Assembly (NCBI RefSeq): GCF_000143535.2
Contig: NC_037318.1
Span: 2,418,001-2,482,000 of the forward strand
From: Botrytis cinerea B05.10
Taxonomy: Eukaryota > Ascomycota > Leotiomycetes > Helotiales > Sclerotiniaceae
Direction: 5' to 3'
Length of the DNA stretch: 64,000 nt
The stretch's first letter is position 1. The number at the start of each line of letters is the position of its first letter. Below are positions 9,800 through 22,297 of this stretch, piece after piece. Both the position numbers and the translations under genes were made by a program. Under the pieces are notes generated by a model. It did no database searches, had not been told where the DNA came from, and saw only the letters and a list, made by a program, of their open reading frames with translations.

Positions 9800-11565
9800 G
9801 AATCCCACAGGCGCAAGATTCGCTCTTATTATCGTCTCGCTATGCTCGGTTGTCTTCTTGTCATCATTGGGTATGATATGTACAACCAGGTAGTGAATGT
9901 CACGGGGATTATTGAAGTTGTTGATCCAAACTCCTTGATATATTACGATGGAATCTTTTCTGGGTTCTAGATCACACACTAGGTACGTCAACATTTCTAT
10001 ATCTGCAGGCCATTGTATCAAAATCTATACCCAGTGAGATGATTTTCATGGCACCGGGGTCTCTGAATGGTATGGATGTGCCTTTCTCCTCGCTCTGTCC
10101 AGTTTTTAGTCGGCCTGGGGAGCAGTGTACGAATATTTTCGACTGAAATAGATATACCTAGCATCGATCGTTGTTTTTGAGCACGGCATTTAATTTTCTG
10201 TATGCTCTCCTCTTTGTACACTTATGACATCCAGGTCCTTAGCGACAAAATTCAACAAGTGGGCGTCAAATGAGCGTTTAGGTGTTGCTCGAGGCAATAC
10301 CACATTTATCGTTGACCGTCCACTAGCTTAGTGGTTCCTGAGAAAAGAGCTACATATGCTGAACTTGCTGGTGCTGCGTGAGGTGTTGCTAGTGTGATTA
10401 GGCCCTCGGAAGGAGGTCAATCCACGTCACATGTATCGTGGCGATGATGTATGTTGGATATTACTGAATTTCAAAAGGCCCAAAGACAACTTATCTTTCT
10501 GGGCTTTCGTGTAAATCTTCCTGTTGTTGGTGGAGGCTCGGCGGTCATAATCGCCCTTTTCTTTATTTCGCCCGATGCAGCAAACCTAGTGAACGCAGTA
10601 TTTAGCGAAAAGATTCTCAACATAGATATGGCCGGAATCATCGCGATCATGTGTTCCGCCATATGCTATCTACATACTTGCTCTTCAGAAAGCCCGAATC
10701 ACTACCCCTAGAAGTCAGTCATAGCAATCGGACTTCTTATCGACTCAATTCTTCTCTTCATGATCTTTATGATTGTACAGATCTGGTTTGGGGAACGTGT
10801 GATGTTAGTCAATTGTTTGTTGAAGGAGAGGACGATTTATGAGGGCACGGTTTTCATGTTCTTCCTGGATTCGATGTCGTGGATTATTGCATACTGCTTT
10901 CCTGTATAGCTCCAGACTACCGACGCCGTCTCGGTTTGGCGATCAGGAATCCGAACTCTGCCGATCGTTATCGGTATGATAACTTGCACGATCATATCCG
11001 GTGAAGCTGTCGGTACTATTGGCCAACGTGTTCTCTTCATAATTCTTAGTGGTGCTCTGGGTTTTATCGCCATCGCTCCCCTTCATATCCAAGGCATCGG
11101 TACTCACAGCACCAAGTAGATTTAATGTCAATCTCTTGCGGATCTAGGCTATGGCTTCGGTATTCAAGTGCGCAAAATTGCAGTGCAGGCTTTGATAGTT
11201 CCATAGGACATAGCATCCGCAATAGTAATGATTCATTGAGCAAAGACCCTTGGAGGACCTCTCACCATATCTGCCACTAAAGTTTACGTTTGCTAACACT
11301 CCGATCAAAAATCTGGCGGTCTATGCTGCAACTGTATCGCCTATGAAGTTTGTCTCGGCTGGTGCCACGGAATCGAGGGATATCTTCACTGTTGATCAGT
11401 TACCAGGCATTTTCAAATATTAAATGGACAGTTTGAAGAAGGCCTACATCATTGCAATTCCAGTGGTAGGTATGATGTTCCTTGTGGCCTGGTAATGAAT
11501 TCCACAACTCGAATGAAATTAACACTGCTAAGGCTACAAAAGAGAAAATCGGAAAGTGAGAATCC
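9800..11565 (+). pseudogene. Decayed MFS multidrug efflux transporter
   Basis: Pieces of a 14-TM major facilitator drug-efflux protein can be followed in order on the plus strand but in shifting frames. About 9803-9876 encodes PTGARFALIIVSLCSVVFLS (TM1). About 10382-10447 gives GVASVIRP...GG...HVSWR. About 10510-10690 gives NLPVVGGGSAVIIALFF. About 10715-11010 gives IVQIWFGERVM and SGIRTLPIVIGMI. About 11140-11565 gives TLGGPLTISATKV, TPIKNLAVYAATVSP and the C-terminal LKKAYIIAIPVVGMMF. Tryptophan positions read TGA (SWR*C, near 10445) and TAG (near 10905), there is a frameshift near 11285, and the intron that begins GTATGT at about 10448 now ends CTGG instead of an AG acceptor. It cannot make a full transporter. 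The stop changes are G to A on the coding strand, as RIP or plain decay would give. Confidence 0.85.
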
Positions 11566-12927
11566 GCACGACAAACTTGGGGAGAGAAATGGCCGGAATC
11601 ACTGGTAGGATTGTGCTGCTTTGAAATGCATATCGACAACATTTTTTGTTCAAGTTCATTAACGGAACCCTGTACTTTGAACATCGGGCAGGGTAGTACT
11701 TCGTTGAAGCTTCGGCATCTCGTTATCCCGAAGTTGATCCATATTTGTGCATTTTAGCAACAAAGATCAGTATCTTTTACTCCAACAAGCTAAACAGTGT
11801 TTGGGTCTTAACCGCTGCGTATTTTGTTTGCTCGTATTTTTCGGTGTGATACTCGATTGAAAAGCCCTCGCATGCTGGGCTTCATTTTCCAAGCATCTGC
11901 CGAGAACTAAAGACTGATGGCCAAAGTTCTTATCATTTTCTTGGGACTCTCAAACAAAATTGAGATAGTCACGTTATAGTCATCTACAAGGCATTCATCG
12001 GAACAAAATCCTCATTGAGCAAAGTTGCCAAGATCACACGGAAAAATACTTCTACACACATGGTACGAGGGTACCACCACATGCTCGTGTAATCCACTTC
12101 ACACATGCATAAGCAGAGAATAAATTAAATACTGAAGAATTTCTTGATTCTAAGATCCTTCTGTGTTGATGCGGGGAACCTTGTTCTCGCATTTGGCCTC
12201 GGTTGATGACCGATCTGGTAAATGTTGCTTGGCGATTTTGTATTACACGACCTGATTAAGGTCTAAGAATATGAAATTCATTTTGGGCCTCAGACATGTG
12301 AAATACAACGTAGGGCTCGTATATGTTCGTACTCATGCTCTGTCCGCATTTTGACGGATGGGCTTGGAGCTTTTAGAACGGTATGCTAATTTAGTCTCAC
12401 CCCGCATCTCCACACCTCCATACCTTTTAATCATTTTAGTTACTGTAATGGGAATATACCCGGTCGTACACGCACATAGGTACCAGGGGTTCAAGTTCAC
12501 AACAGGAAATGATCTCTCACACGACCCCAGGACCCGACTAATCCAAGACCAGTATTAAACTTTCCTATCCACTCTAGAGCAGTTTATTCCTTTGGCGCCG
12601 GCAAATTGAAAAGCTTCTGTGCCATCAACATCAAGTAAGGCACCATTCTGATGTCCAGTCGGCGGGGTTTGCGAGATGTCGAGCTATGAGAGATTAAAAG
12701 TGATTAGAAAAAGGTCAGGTGGATGATTCTGTTGTCACTGACCGAGGAAGCACATGTTGACGAGATAGAATTTCACAATATTTCCTTCTGAAAATGGGAT
12801 ACAATGGCACACTGATGTTTGTTATAATACGGAGAAAGAACGAAGTGATGGCTTTCCAATTTCGGTAGTCTCCACTCATTTTCCTACTTCCTTTCCGAAA
12901 GAGCCACATTCCAATTCATCAATAATC
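11566..12927. other. Intergenic region downstream of the MFS relic, esterase promoter
   Basis: About 1.36 kb without a supportable gene. The part nearest the relic may be further decayed DNA. The last 300 bp must hold the carboxylesterase promoter. No long frame survives on either strand. Confidence 0.5.
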
Positions 12928-14704
12928 ATGAAGCTCTCGCTGGTACCGATTTTTGCTCTTCTGTCAACCGCATTTGCTCTTCCAGTCGAAAATGCCGAGC
13001 GAGATGTACCGATTGAAGAAAGAGCTGCAGCCCCAACAGTGACAATTGCATCACCGGCAGCTACTATCATCGGAGGTGCTGGTGCAACTGTTGAAACCTT
13101 TGCTGGTGTTCCATTCGCCAAACCTCCCGTTGGTGCACTTCGACTTAAACCACCTCAACCCATCACCTCTGCGTTGGGGACAATTAAAGCAACAGCCCAA
13201 GCAGCTTCTTGTCCTCAGTTTTTCTTCAGCACTACGATTAATGATGCAATTCCTACATCAGCACTAGGTCTTCTCCTTAACACACCAGTTTTCCAACAGG
13301 TTCTCAACGCTGGAGAAGATTGTTTGTATCTGAATATTCAAAGACCAGTTGGCACAACTGCTTCATCTAAATTGCCAGTTTTATTTTGGATTTTTGGAGG
13401 AGGATTCGAATTGGGAGGAACAGCGATGTATGATGGATCTTCATGGGTAGCGGAAAGTATTGCAGAGGGGAAACCGATCATTTTTGTCCAAGTGGCTTAT
13501 AGGGTTGGTGGATTTGGATTTTTACCTGGAGCGGAAATTTTGGCGGATGGTAGTGCGAATTTGGGATTGCTGGATCAGAGATTGGGATTGCAATGGTACG
13601 TTGTCCTGTTTAAGAGTTTTAATTTTTTACTAACAAAGTCTGTAAAGGGTCGCTGATAATATCGCTGCCTTCGGTGGTGATCCATCCAAGGTAACTATCT
13701 GGGGAGAGTCGGCCGGTGCAATTTCAGTCTTCGACCAAATGGCTTTATATGGAGGCGACAACACATATAAAGGCAAATCGTTATTCCGTGGAGCCATTAT
13801 GAATTCCGGAAGTATAGTCCCAGCAGATCCAGTCGATTGTCCAAAGGGACAAATTATCTACGATAACGTCGTAGCCTCAGCAGGATGTTCGGCCGCAGCC
13901 AACACTCTAACTTGCTTACGAGGCGTACCATATTCTACTCTTCTAAATGCGACAAACTCTGTTCCTGGTCTCCTTAGTTATTCGTCTATCGCACTATCTT
14001 ATCTTCCACGTCCAGATGGTACCGCTCTTACCAAATCCCCTGATCTCCTGCTCGCATCAGGAAACTGGGCAAAGGTCCCCTTTATAATTGGCGACCAAGA
14101 AGATGAAGGAACAATCTTTGCTCTTTTCCAAAGCAACATTTCCACAACCGCTCAACTCACAACCTATTTCTCCGATTTCTTTTTCCACAACGCACCTACC
14201 TCCGTTCTCACCGGGCTTCTTAACACATACCCCAATGACTTGATCTCTGGCTCCCCTTTCCGAACTCTCTTGTTGAACAATTGGTATCCCCAATTCAAAC
14301 GTCTAGCCGCCATCCTCGGTGATCTCACATTCACCCTCACCCGTCGTGTATTCCTCAAAACCGCACTGAAAGTCGCACCAACTGTTCCCTCCTGGTCTTA
14401 CCTCTCATCCTATGATTACGGAACCCCTGTTCTCGGCACCTTCCATGGCTCGGATATTCTACAGGTCTTCAACGGTATCAAACCAAACTATGCGGCTAGT
14501 GCTAGTAAAGCATATTATTTGAGTTTTGTGAATACTTTGGACCCAAACAATGGGACAAGTAGTGCATATGCAAACTGGCCCCAATACAGCAATGGAGCGC
14601 AGTTGTTGAATTTGTATGCGAGCTTTGGGGGTTTTATAAGTGATAATTTCAGGAGTACGAGCTACGATTATATAGTGGCTAATTTGCCCAGCTTTTATAT
14701 TTGA
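12928..14704 (+). CDS. Secreted type-B carboxylesterase/lipase
   Basis: Two exons, 12928-13595 and 13648-14704, with a 52 bp GTACGT...AAG intron that splits a Trp codon; the product is 574 aa. A signal peptide is plain at residues 1-17 ([18 protein letters not shown]). The fold is the alpha/beta-hydrolase of the carboxylesterase type B family: [18 protein letters not shown] near the start, the EDCLYLNI motif, the oxyanion-hole string FGGGFELGG, and the nucleophile elbow GESAGA with Ser244. The other likely triad members are Glu376 (in DEGTIF) and His489 (in FHGSD). It should hydrolyse carboxylic esters or lipids outside the cell; the substrate is unknown. The length matches secreted fungal lipases of the Candida rugosa type. 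It lies downstream of the MFS relic and upstream of a membrane acyltransferase, all on the same strand. Confidence 0.94.
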
Positions 14705-15459
14705 GCGTGAAATTGGTTGATGAAGAATAATTATTACCAGGTAGCAAAGAAATTTTGGCTGGGATGAGGGGTGGGATATGAGTTATGAGTTATGAGGTAG
14801 AAAGCGGAATTTTATCTCATTTAATGATATAGAACTATTTGCTTCAAAATTCAAAGACAATTTCTCAAATTCATAAACAAATATTATAGCAAGTGATCAT
14901 TTCATCACAAGATTACTAACTTGATATTCATTAGGGCGTGCTCCAAGGAGATATTAATGAAGATTATATAGAAGAGGGCTAATATTTATATATAAAGTTT
15001 ATGCATTGTAATTGCTGTGGTTGTCTTAATTAATCTTATAAAGGACGTATTAGTTATGCGATATCACAATACCAAAAATGATCCTTATATGCGAAACAAC
15101 TTACGTCGTTCGTTAGAGATTATAGCTGGGAATGATTGGTGATACCATGACGTAACTCGCTTGTGAGAAACAGAAAGTTTTGCCCTTGATTTACGTCTTG
15201 GATTTTGTAACATGGTGAATGTGAAAGATTAGAGAGACTCTTGGTACAGAAGAATGGGATGGGTATGTTTAAGTATTAAATCCCATGGCAGAGATGTAGT
15301 ACTGTTGTATGGAAGGTGATATGTTTGAAGGGGGCTGGATAACGCCGCATGCATTGCACGTGATAACTAACTATACATATCCCCTCATACATCTTTGACT
15401 TGCGACACTCTCGAAAATTTCTTCCTCAAAAATAAATTCGGAATTTGTCAGATGCCATC
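14705..15459. other. Intergenic region, acyltransferase promoter
   Basis: About 750 bp with no coding frame; it holds the 3' flank of the esterase and the promoter and leader of the acyltransferase. A four-codon upstream ORF sits at its very end. Confidence 0.5.
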
Positions 15460-15463
15460 ATGA
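15452..15463 (+). promoter_or_regulatory. Minimal uORF overlapping the acyltransferase start
   Basis: ATGCCATCATGA encodes Met-Pro-Ser-stop. Its TGA (15461-15463) overlaps the main ATG (15460-15462), so ribosomes using the first AUG would terminate on the real start. This geometry can lower or condition translation; an effect here is inferred. Confidence 0.5.
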
Positions 15464-16759
15464 CTGACGCAACACTCCTCACCCATCCTCTTCCTCTCTT
15501 CTTTGCCAACATTCTCCTCGTCAATCTGACCGCAGTTTATACCACATCTCGCACGGCACGTCTTCTATCTTTTTCCCTGAGCGTATATCTCTGTTATATT
15601 GCACTATCAAACTGGAATGAACACATCAATACAACAGGCTGGGCAGGTCGCTTTCTAGCCAGTGGTTGTTTCACTATGCCCAATGTCATTTTCGATCGGT
15701 TCATTATTCGAAACTGGCAATATGGAAAAGACGACTTGGGACGCAAGAGCATCGGAAGGGATAATGAAGGTGAAGGAAAGAAACAAACAAAATCAGAATG
15801 GGGACAAGAGGTGGTTGGAAATACTAGATATATCGGCACTTCTCTGGAGGTTTCCAACGTTCCGCTTTTCAATACGGAGGATCCTATTCTTGGCCCGACG
15901 AGATGGAGATTCTGCTTACATCACGCTTCTATGATTGTCGCCTTGTATTTCTTGAATACGCTTGCTATCGATGGACAACTAAATGCGAGTCAGAAATGGA
16001 TGGGTGATGAATATATTCCATGGTTTGGAACGATCTTTGGTAAAGGTATCCACCACTTACGAGACCAGATCATTACGAGAGTCACCGTCAGTCTTCTCTA
16101 CTGGGTATCGCAGTTTTGTTATCTTCAGTTTTTCTTCTCGCTCGCTGCGTTGTTGGACGTTGGACTTGGCGGTGGGGAAGTGAGACAATGGAGACCTTTC
16201 TTTGGAGAAGCCAAACATGCTTATACGATTAGAGGACTCTGGGCGTAAGTACTGTTCAAGTTTCCTTTTTCTTTTGGGGAGTTATGGAACTGAGAAAACA
16301 AACTAATGTTCATGCAGCAAGTCCTGGCACCAAAACATTCAACTCAACATTAAAGGCCCTGCCGAATTTATCACCCACAGCATCCTCCAGATTCCTCGAT
16401 CTACCCTCATCGCTCGCTATCTCAAGATTCTTTTGACATTTGCATTATCGGGCGCGACACATGTGGCTGCAGATTACGGAAGTGGGATCTCCCCAACACG
16501 ATCCGGTGCAATGTCATTTTTCTGTGCACAAGCTCTTGGCATCATGATTGAAGATGCGGTTCAAGAGATCTGGAGACTTATGGGTGGAAAGAAGAATACT
16601 CTGTTGGGAAAGACAATTGGGTTTACTTGGGTATTGGCGTTTACGTGTTGGTCTAGTCCGGTCTGGGCTTACCCTTTTGCAAGGAGTATGCGGAGGGAGG
16701 ATATGATTTTGACGTTTGGGGCCTTGCAACCTTTGCTGGTGGGGCTTAAATTCTGGTGA
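15460..16759 (+). CDS. Wax-synthase/MBOAT-type membrane O-acyltransferase
   Basis: Two exons, 15460-16244 and 16318-16759, with a GTAAGT...GCAG intron of 73 bp; the product is 408 aa. The open frame extends upstream only to a TTG, so the ATG at 15460 is the start. Several hydrophobic segments are visible: LPLFFANILLVNLTAVY, LLSFSLSVYLCYIAL, MIVALYFLNTLAI, LLYWVSQFCYLQFFFSLAALL and TIGFTWVLAFTC. The family motif WxxxWHQ appears as GLWAKSWHQNI across the splice join, and the likely catalytic His lies in LSGATHVAADYG. Fungal relatives include acyltransferases of secondary metabolism and lipid ester formation, acting in the ER membrane. Substrate unknown. The neighbouring efflux relic and esterase could suggest a former metabolite cluster, but no core synthase is present. 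Confidence 0.85.
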
Positions 16760-19700
16760 TTAGTTGAGCTATTTGGTGTTATATACACCTGAGTCATAAT
16801 TAGAGATGACGGCTATATTGGCCAATGAGGCATATAGTTCATCGCTTGCCATTCGGGTAATCATATGTTCATTGTCAATGACAATTAGAGAGATATTTAG
16901 AACTTCGCTCTTAGAACAATAACAATGTGAAGGATACTATCAGGTCTTTTAGATTGTTTCTCTACTTCTGTTTCTGCCATTCAGGTCACGGAAAGCATTG
17001 CGTCATAAGATATAGCTAGCCGTGGTCAAAACACAATTCCAATCATACAGTTAGCCCCAAAATGAGATCGGAGTAGTCATCAACACATGTCTGGTTATAT
17101 GCACAAAGTAAATCTCAGCATCGTCTTGCTTTTCATGTTCTAGATGGATCCTATGTAATTAGTTGGAGAGAAAATGGACAGTTTAGCATACGTGTTAAAA
17201 TTTGCTAGTATGCTTATGACGTTAGTCCTATTAAGTACTTGTTCGAACTTTGGACTGTATAAAGAAGACTCGAAGTTCGAGGCTCCAATGTATTAAGAAT
17301 ATAATTTTCTTGGCTTCAATCTTTTCTAGAGGCTGCAGTGTCTCCACCAGAGTTTTCACACACCCATAATATCTAAAATCTGCTCAGTAGATGGGACAAT
17401 GCTCTCAAGATCTGGTATTAGTCAATATCTACTGCCGTTAGAAATAGTATATACTTTTATTAATAGTGATTTTCCTGGGCTTTGGAATCTTTTATCGCTG
17501 TTAAAGATTTCATTCATTTTCTCTATTCCCATTCCCACTCATTGATCTTGTTCACCAATTTCAATGGCGGCAATGATGAAAACTCACCGCCGAACTCATG
17601 TTCTAGAATTCTTATCTAGAAGAGGTAATCTTTAATGTGGTATGGTTCTTAGAATATCGGATATCTCCTCAACTGTGTCTGCCAATCTATGAGTCAAGCG
17701 TACAAATGATTCTATGAATCTCCACTTCAACATGTTTTCATAATAGTTTCTGTTAATTAGTATGTACTGCGAGGTGTAGGGTAGATTTGTCCTTTCGCAT
17801 ACGCAGTGGGCTGTAATTGATTTCAAGCCGAACATGTATCTGTCAAAAGTCTAGTTCGATGCTTCTAGCGATGGATGTTAAAGACCAGCGACTAGATTGA
17901 TAGCTCCGTGAAAGCAATGTAGAGCCTACGAGCGAAAATTCAAGCCATCAATCAATTTTGAAATATAGTATGTCAGTATCATTCAGGGAGTTATCTATAT
18001 CAAGGCTGGAAACTTAAAGAAATTGACAAATGGCGCTCATTTCTAAGTTTATTGCTGTTGAAAATCGTCTTGTTGTCTTTTGTAGTTTCACTACCCCTTG
18101 TCTAGTACTAAAAAGCCGCCCACCATTAAATTCCATCTCATACGCCAAGGGCCTTGTTGACATAACCACCAGAAAAGTTTGTTACTCCATTTGCTTCTTC
18201 GACGGCAGATCTAAGATCGCTAATGAGAACTTACTTACGAATCAACAACTCTTCTTATATCTGCACCTCTAAATCTTGATTTGATCTAACGAAGTGTGGA
18301 TCACTGCAGACCGTAAATATTTACGTACAAAACTTCTTTACTTCTTCATCTTGAAATTTTCTGGGTATTTGAATGACTACAACCAAAGATCAAGGAACAA
18401 TGATCTGGATCGAATATCATAGAGAAGTCTGAATGAAGAGCTCTAATTCGTTTCATTAAAAGCTTTACTTCTTTCCTAGATTTTGACTTATAGTAAAATC
18501 CTATTTTTACTGTCAAATTGTCTTCTCTTATTTCCTTGAGGTATGTATCTCCTGCTGTCAAAGCACATACAGGTAATTTTGTTCCATACGTGTTTATCCT
18601 TGGATTAATCATCGATTGATCGAGTGAGCCATCTTTCCAGACAAATTAGCTTACTATTTTCCGTAAACCTCACAAAAGCGCATGACAACTTTTCTCTTCT
18701 TTCGTTATCTAGAGAACTATAAGTTCAAACTCTCCACTAAAACAGAGCATTATACATACCCTCCGATCCTTTGTGCTCATCTTGATAAGGCTGTAAAGTC
18801 AAGAAAGATCAAACCAAGAGCAACACGTCATCTCAGAAGCAAGTATCTGTCTATTTTTCTCAAAACAGGTAAGGTGGAAAATAAATCATCAACTTAGTTC
18901 TATAAATTGATGGGAGCTTTGAGCCGAATTTGAAACAATTAAGATAAATTGGAGGAAAGCATGGCAGTTAAAAGGAATAAGTGAGATTATTTTTATAGAA
19001 AGAAGTTGAAACTTCCCAGGATGTGAATCAGGATTCTTCTCGGCTCAGCAACTCTATCTCTCTCATTCAGTCAAAGAATATGGCAATAGATGGATTTCTT
19101 CATTGTCGTCTTCTTCACTCATCATTGTTTATCGAGACTTGCAATTCATCTCCCTGTTTTTGTGACACTTATTACTGTTGCTGGGATATATCCACTATCA
19201 TCCTAAGTCTGACTGCTTGAGGTTCTATTCCTCTTGGAAAACTCGAAAATCTGCAAACGTCTCGACACTAGCCACCGGCTTCAACTTCTGGCTGACGGCA
19301 CTATTTAATCCATGAAAATTTCTATTTTTCTTGATTTACTCTACACATTACCGTTTATTGATACCTCCAAAGTCGTTCTTGTTTCAAGAAAATAACAACG
19401 GGAGAGTGGTCAGAATAACTGTGTCCATATTAAGAGACAATTCGGCGTAGCATTAAGTATACCACCAATCAGATTCAACATTCTCGACTGCAGGTTACGA
19501 AATTTCAAACATCAAATTTACAAAAAGGTATCCCATCTCCTGGCACGAATCTGCATACCTCCGGAACAAATTTGCTACAAACAGTCACAAGGTCTTGAAT
19601 ACTTATTATACTTAGGCTTGCACAATCTCACTACAAAGTACTTTAATAACTTTATTGTTGAATTTGGCATCAGCATGTATCATTTCGCTATTACTCTCCA

Positions 19701-19985
19701 TGAAGTTTTGTTGCCAGTCTCTTTGATATTTATTGTCCTCGCCATTTCAAAAACCCAACAACAATAAGCCCTCCACGCCAAAATCTCAAGGTTTCCACAG
19801 TTCCATAACTCACCTTGAAACACCAGTTGATACATAAAAACCTTCTCCAATTCTCAAATAATCATCACCAAAATGAAATAAAGTATCCTTGCATTTTTCC
19901 GAATATTTCAACAATGAAAAATACTTGCGCTTAGCGAGCGCTGGTAAAGGGGCGGATTCCGGTAATGATAACACTACTCATATCC

Positions 19986-20015
19986 CATCTCTATCTATCT
20001 ATCTATCTCTCTATA
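19986..20015. repeat. (CTAT)n microsatellite
   Basis: CTAT/TATC tetranucleotide run with slight interruptions. Confidence 0.8.
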
Positions 20016-20416
20016 TCGATATCAAAAACCACCACCAAAACCAAATAAATATCACCAGATTTTACAGTCACAAGCGCCAATCTTATATCACACATACATA
20101 CGTATTTCAACATCTCTTCTCTTCTCAGATAGTATAGTGATGAATAGGTTCACCGTCTTCTAGCTTAGTATTAATCATCAAGAAAAACATCTTCTCTTAA
20201 TTCCAGAGTCTTAATACTATCGATCGTCTTTATCATGCAAGCCTCTGTACGATATACCTAAAAGAGATAGTCACTAGAAATTGAAATCGAGATTTGCTCA
20301 CAAACACAAGTCGATATATCATATCATATCATATTATATCACATCTTATCACTTACAACAACTTTTCCTCGCGAGCCCCTTCCCCTCCTCCTTCCCGCTA
20401 AACAAGTTAAGAAGAA

Positions 20417-20435
20417 GGGGGAGGGGGGGGGGGGG
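20417..20435. repeat. Poly-G tract
   Basis: Five G, one A, then thirteen G. Such runs are prone to length error and to G-quadruplex formation. Confidence 0.85.
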
Positions 20436-21077
20436 AAGATATCCCGCGATACATCCAACCACTCACAAAATCAAAATAATAACCAAAATACAATAGCGGT
20501 GTGAACGAAGTGAATGACTTCAATTCAATTACCACTGTAATATAGCTACTGTAGTAAAGCCCTAAGCGAATGCGAAAGAGACTAGCTCTTTCAGTTAGTC
20601 TTTATAAGACTTACTACTTTCAATACGTACCTAGCTAGCTCTCTAGACAGAACTCAATTATTAGACATACAGGACCTACGCAATTCGTGGGTGCTACGTC
20701 TTCCGTATCCTTCTCGTACCAACAATAGCCAACCACTCACTCACATACATACTCATCACTATCCAGCGAGCTTCAATACTAATAATAAACGAAAACAAGA
20801 CAAACCAAAGGCTCATTCAACAACGAGCAATTCTTCTCGATCACTCGTTGGGGAGATGCGGATACCAAAGAGTACGATAATAGTATTTTTATTATTAATT
20901 ATATTATTGGGATAGAGAGTATTAATAAGAGATATATAGATAGGTATAGAGGTAGGTTAAACATTCAAATAATAATAGCAACTGTGGATAGAAAAACTAG
21001 TAATAGCGATATCCAATTCAACATCTCCCTCTCCCTCTCCCTCCACTCTATACAAAAACAATCCGATTCCCTCAATT

Positions 21078-21132
21078 CTCTCTCTCTCTCTCCCTCTCTC
21101 TCCCTCTCTCTCCCTCTCTCTCCCTCTCTCTC
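21078..21132. repeat. Polypyrimidine tandem repeat
   Basis: About five copies of a 10 bp CT unit (CTCTCTCTCC), a pure pyrimidine stretch of over 50 bp on the plus strand. Further CT-rich clusters lie at about 21026-21050 and 21266-21345. Confidence 0.9.
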
Positions 21133-22297
21133 AAAACCAGAACCACAATGAAGATTTCGCCCAGACCTATAAGTACTCCATCGATGAGAGGTAATAAATA
21201 ATAAGCCTCCAAGAATCCCGATCCCGATCTCCATATCAAAACAAAAACCAAACCAAACCTTTACACCCCTCCCCTCCCCTCCCTCTCCCTCCCAATCCAC
21301 AAGAACTTCTTCCTCTTCTTCCTCTCTTTCCCATCCATCCATCTAGCGACCGTTCCCCATAACAAAAACGTGCTATCCACGGAAAAATATACATATCAAA
21401 TCGCGCACCACAACAGCACTAATAAGAATTCTCCTCTCTTCTCTTCCTCCCCTCCCCCCCTCTATCCCTCCCCCCCCAAAAATAAATAACCCAACTACCA
21501 CTTCTAGATTTTCGATTCGAATCTCAAAACAAAACAAAATAGAAAGAACCAGCAGCACAAATCTACATTCACTACCCAGAGAGATACATTCCCATCACGA
21601 AAAGAAGTTGCAGACACACGTGCACATATCGCCTCTTCGGAATAAAATTTCCCCGACCGTCCCTCGTCCCTCCATGCCCAACCCAACACCAAGCCGATAT
21701 CAAAGCCATCACTAGAAATTCAACCCATTATTGACCCTCCCACTCATTTCCTCCTAGCTACATACCATTAACCACCACTCACTCGTCCCATAAAATATTT
21801 GGTTGGATTTATATGCATTTTATTTTATTTCATCTCATTTCATTTCGTTTCATTTAATCTCAAAGGTTCTATCTTTCTACCACCCCTCCGTTTATTTCAT
21901 TTCATTTCCTATCATATCCCCATACCCCATACCCCAAATCATTCCTCATTCAAAGAATATAATAATCCATTTCATTTATTGCCTAATACCCGTCTTACAT
22001 GCTATGCATCATCAAAAGAGAAGAAAAGAATTTGATACGTTTTCGTTTCTTAGGACAGAAAGAGAAGAATAAAGAAGAAAAGGTAAGAGGTTCAAATGTA
22101 CAAATCGAGTTCCCCCCAGAATATGCACTTCTAGGATCTCAAAATAGAGTCTGCCTACCGCCAGCTTGTCAATCGTTTAAAAATCGTAATGGCGCCCGCC
22201 CTAAACTCCATTCCATGCCATGTAAAATTATCTTTCTTTCCCATTTCGTCTTATTTCATAAGCTCATTCATTCACCCTGTATCAATCCTTCACTGCT

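Larger units (their letters stand above)
16760..22297. other. Long gene-poor region
   Basis: About 5.5 kb between convergent genes with no frame I can support. The first 3 kb is AT-rich and featureless apart from short ORFs, such as an 88-codon minus-strand frame at 18346-18612 with no recognised similarity. From about 19.9 to 21.7 kb the plus strand is strongly pyrimidine-rich with many microsatellites, resembling the leaders seen upstream of genes elsewhere in this window, but no gene follows on that strand. It may hold decayed repeats or a non-coding transcript. Confidence 0.5.

Noticed and set aside
10320..10400. TAGCTTAGTGGTT resembles a tRNA A box
   Set aside because: No GGTTCRANNCC B box and no cloverleaf follows; the sequence lies inside the MFS relic.
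9800..16759. Trichothecene-type cluster, from the efflux/esterase/acyltransferase combination
   Set aside because: No terpene cyclase or P450 is present and the esterase carries a secretion signal; only a weak analogy.
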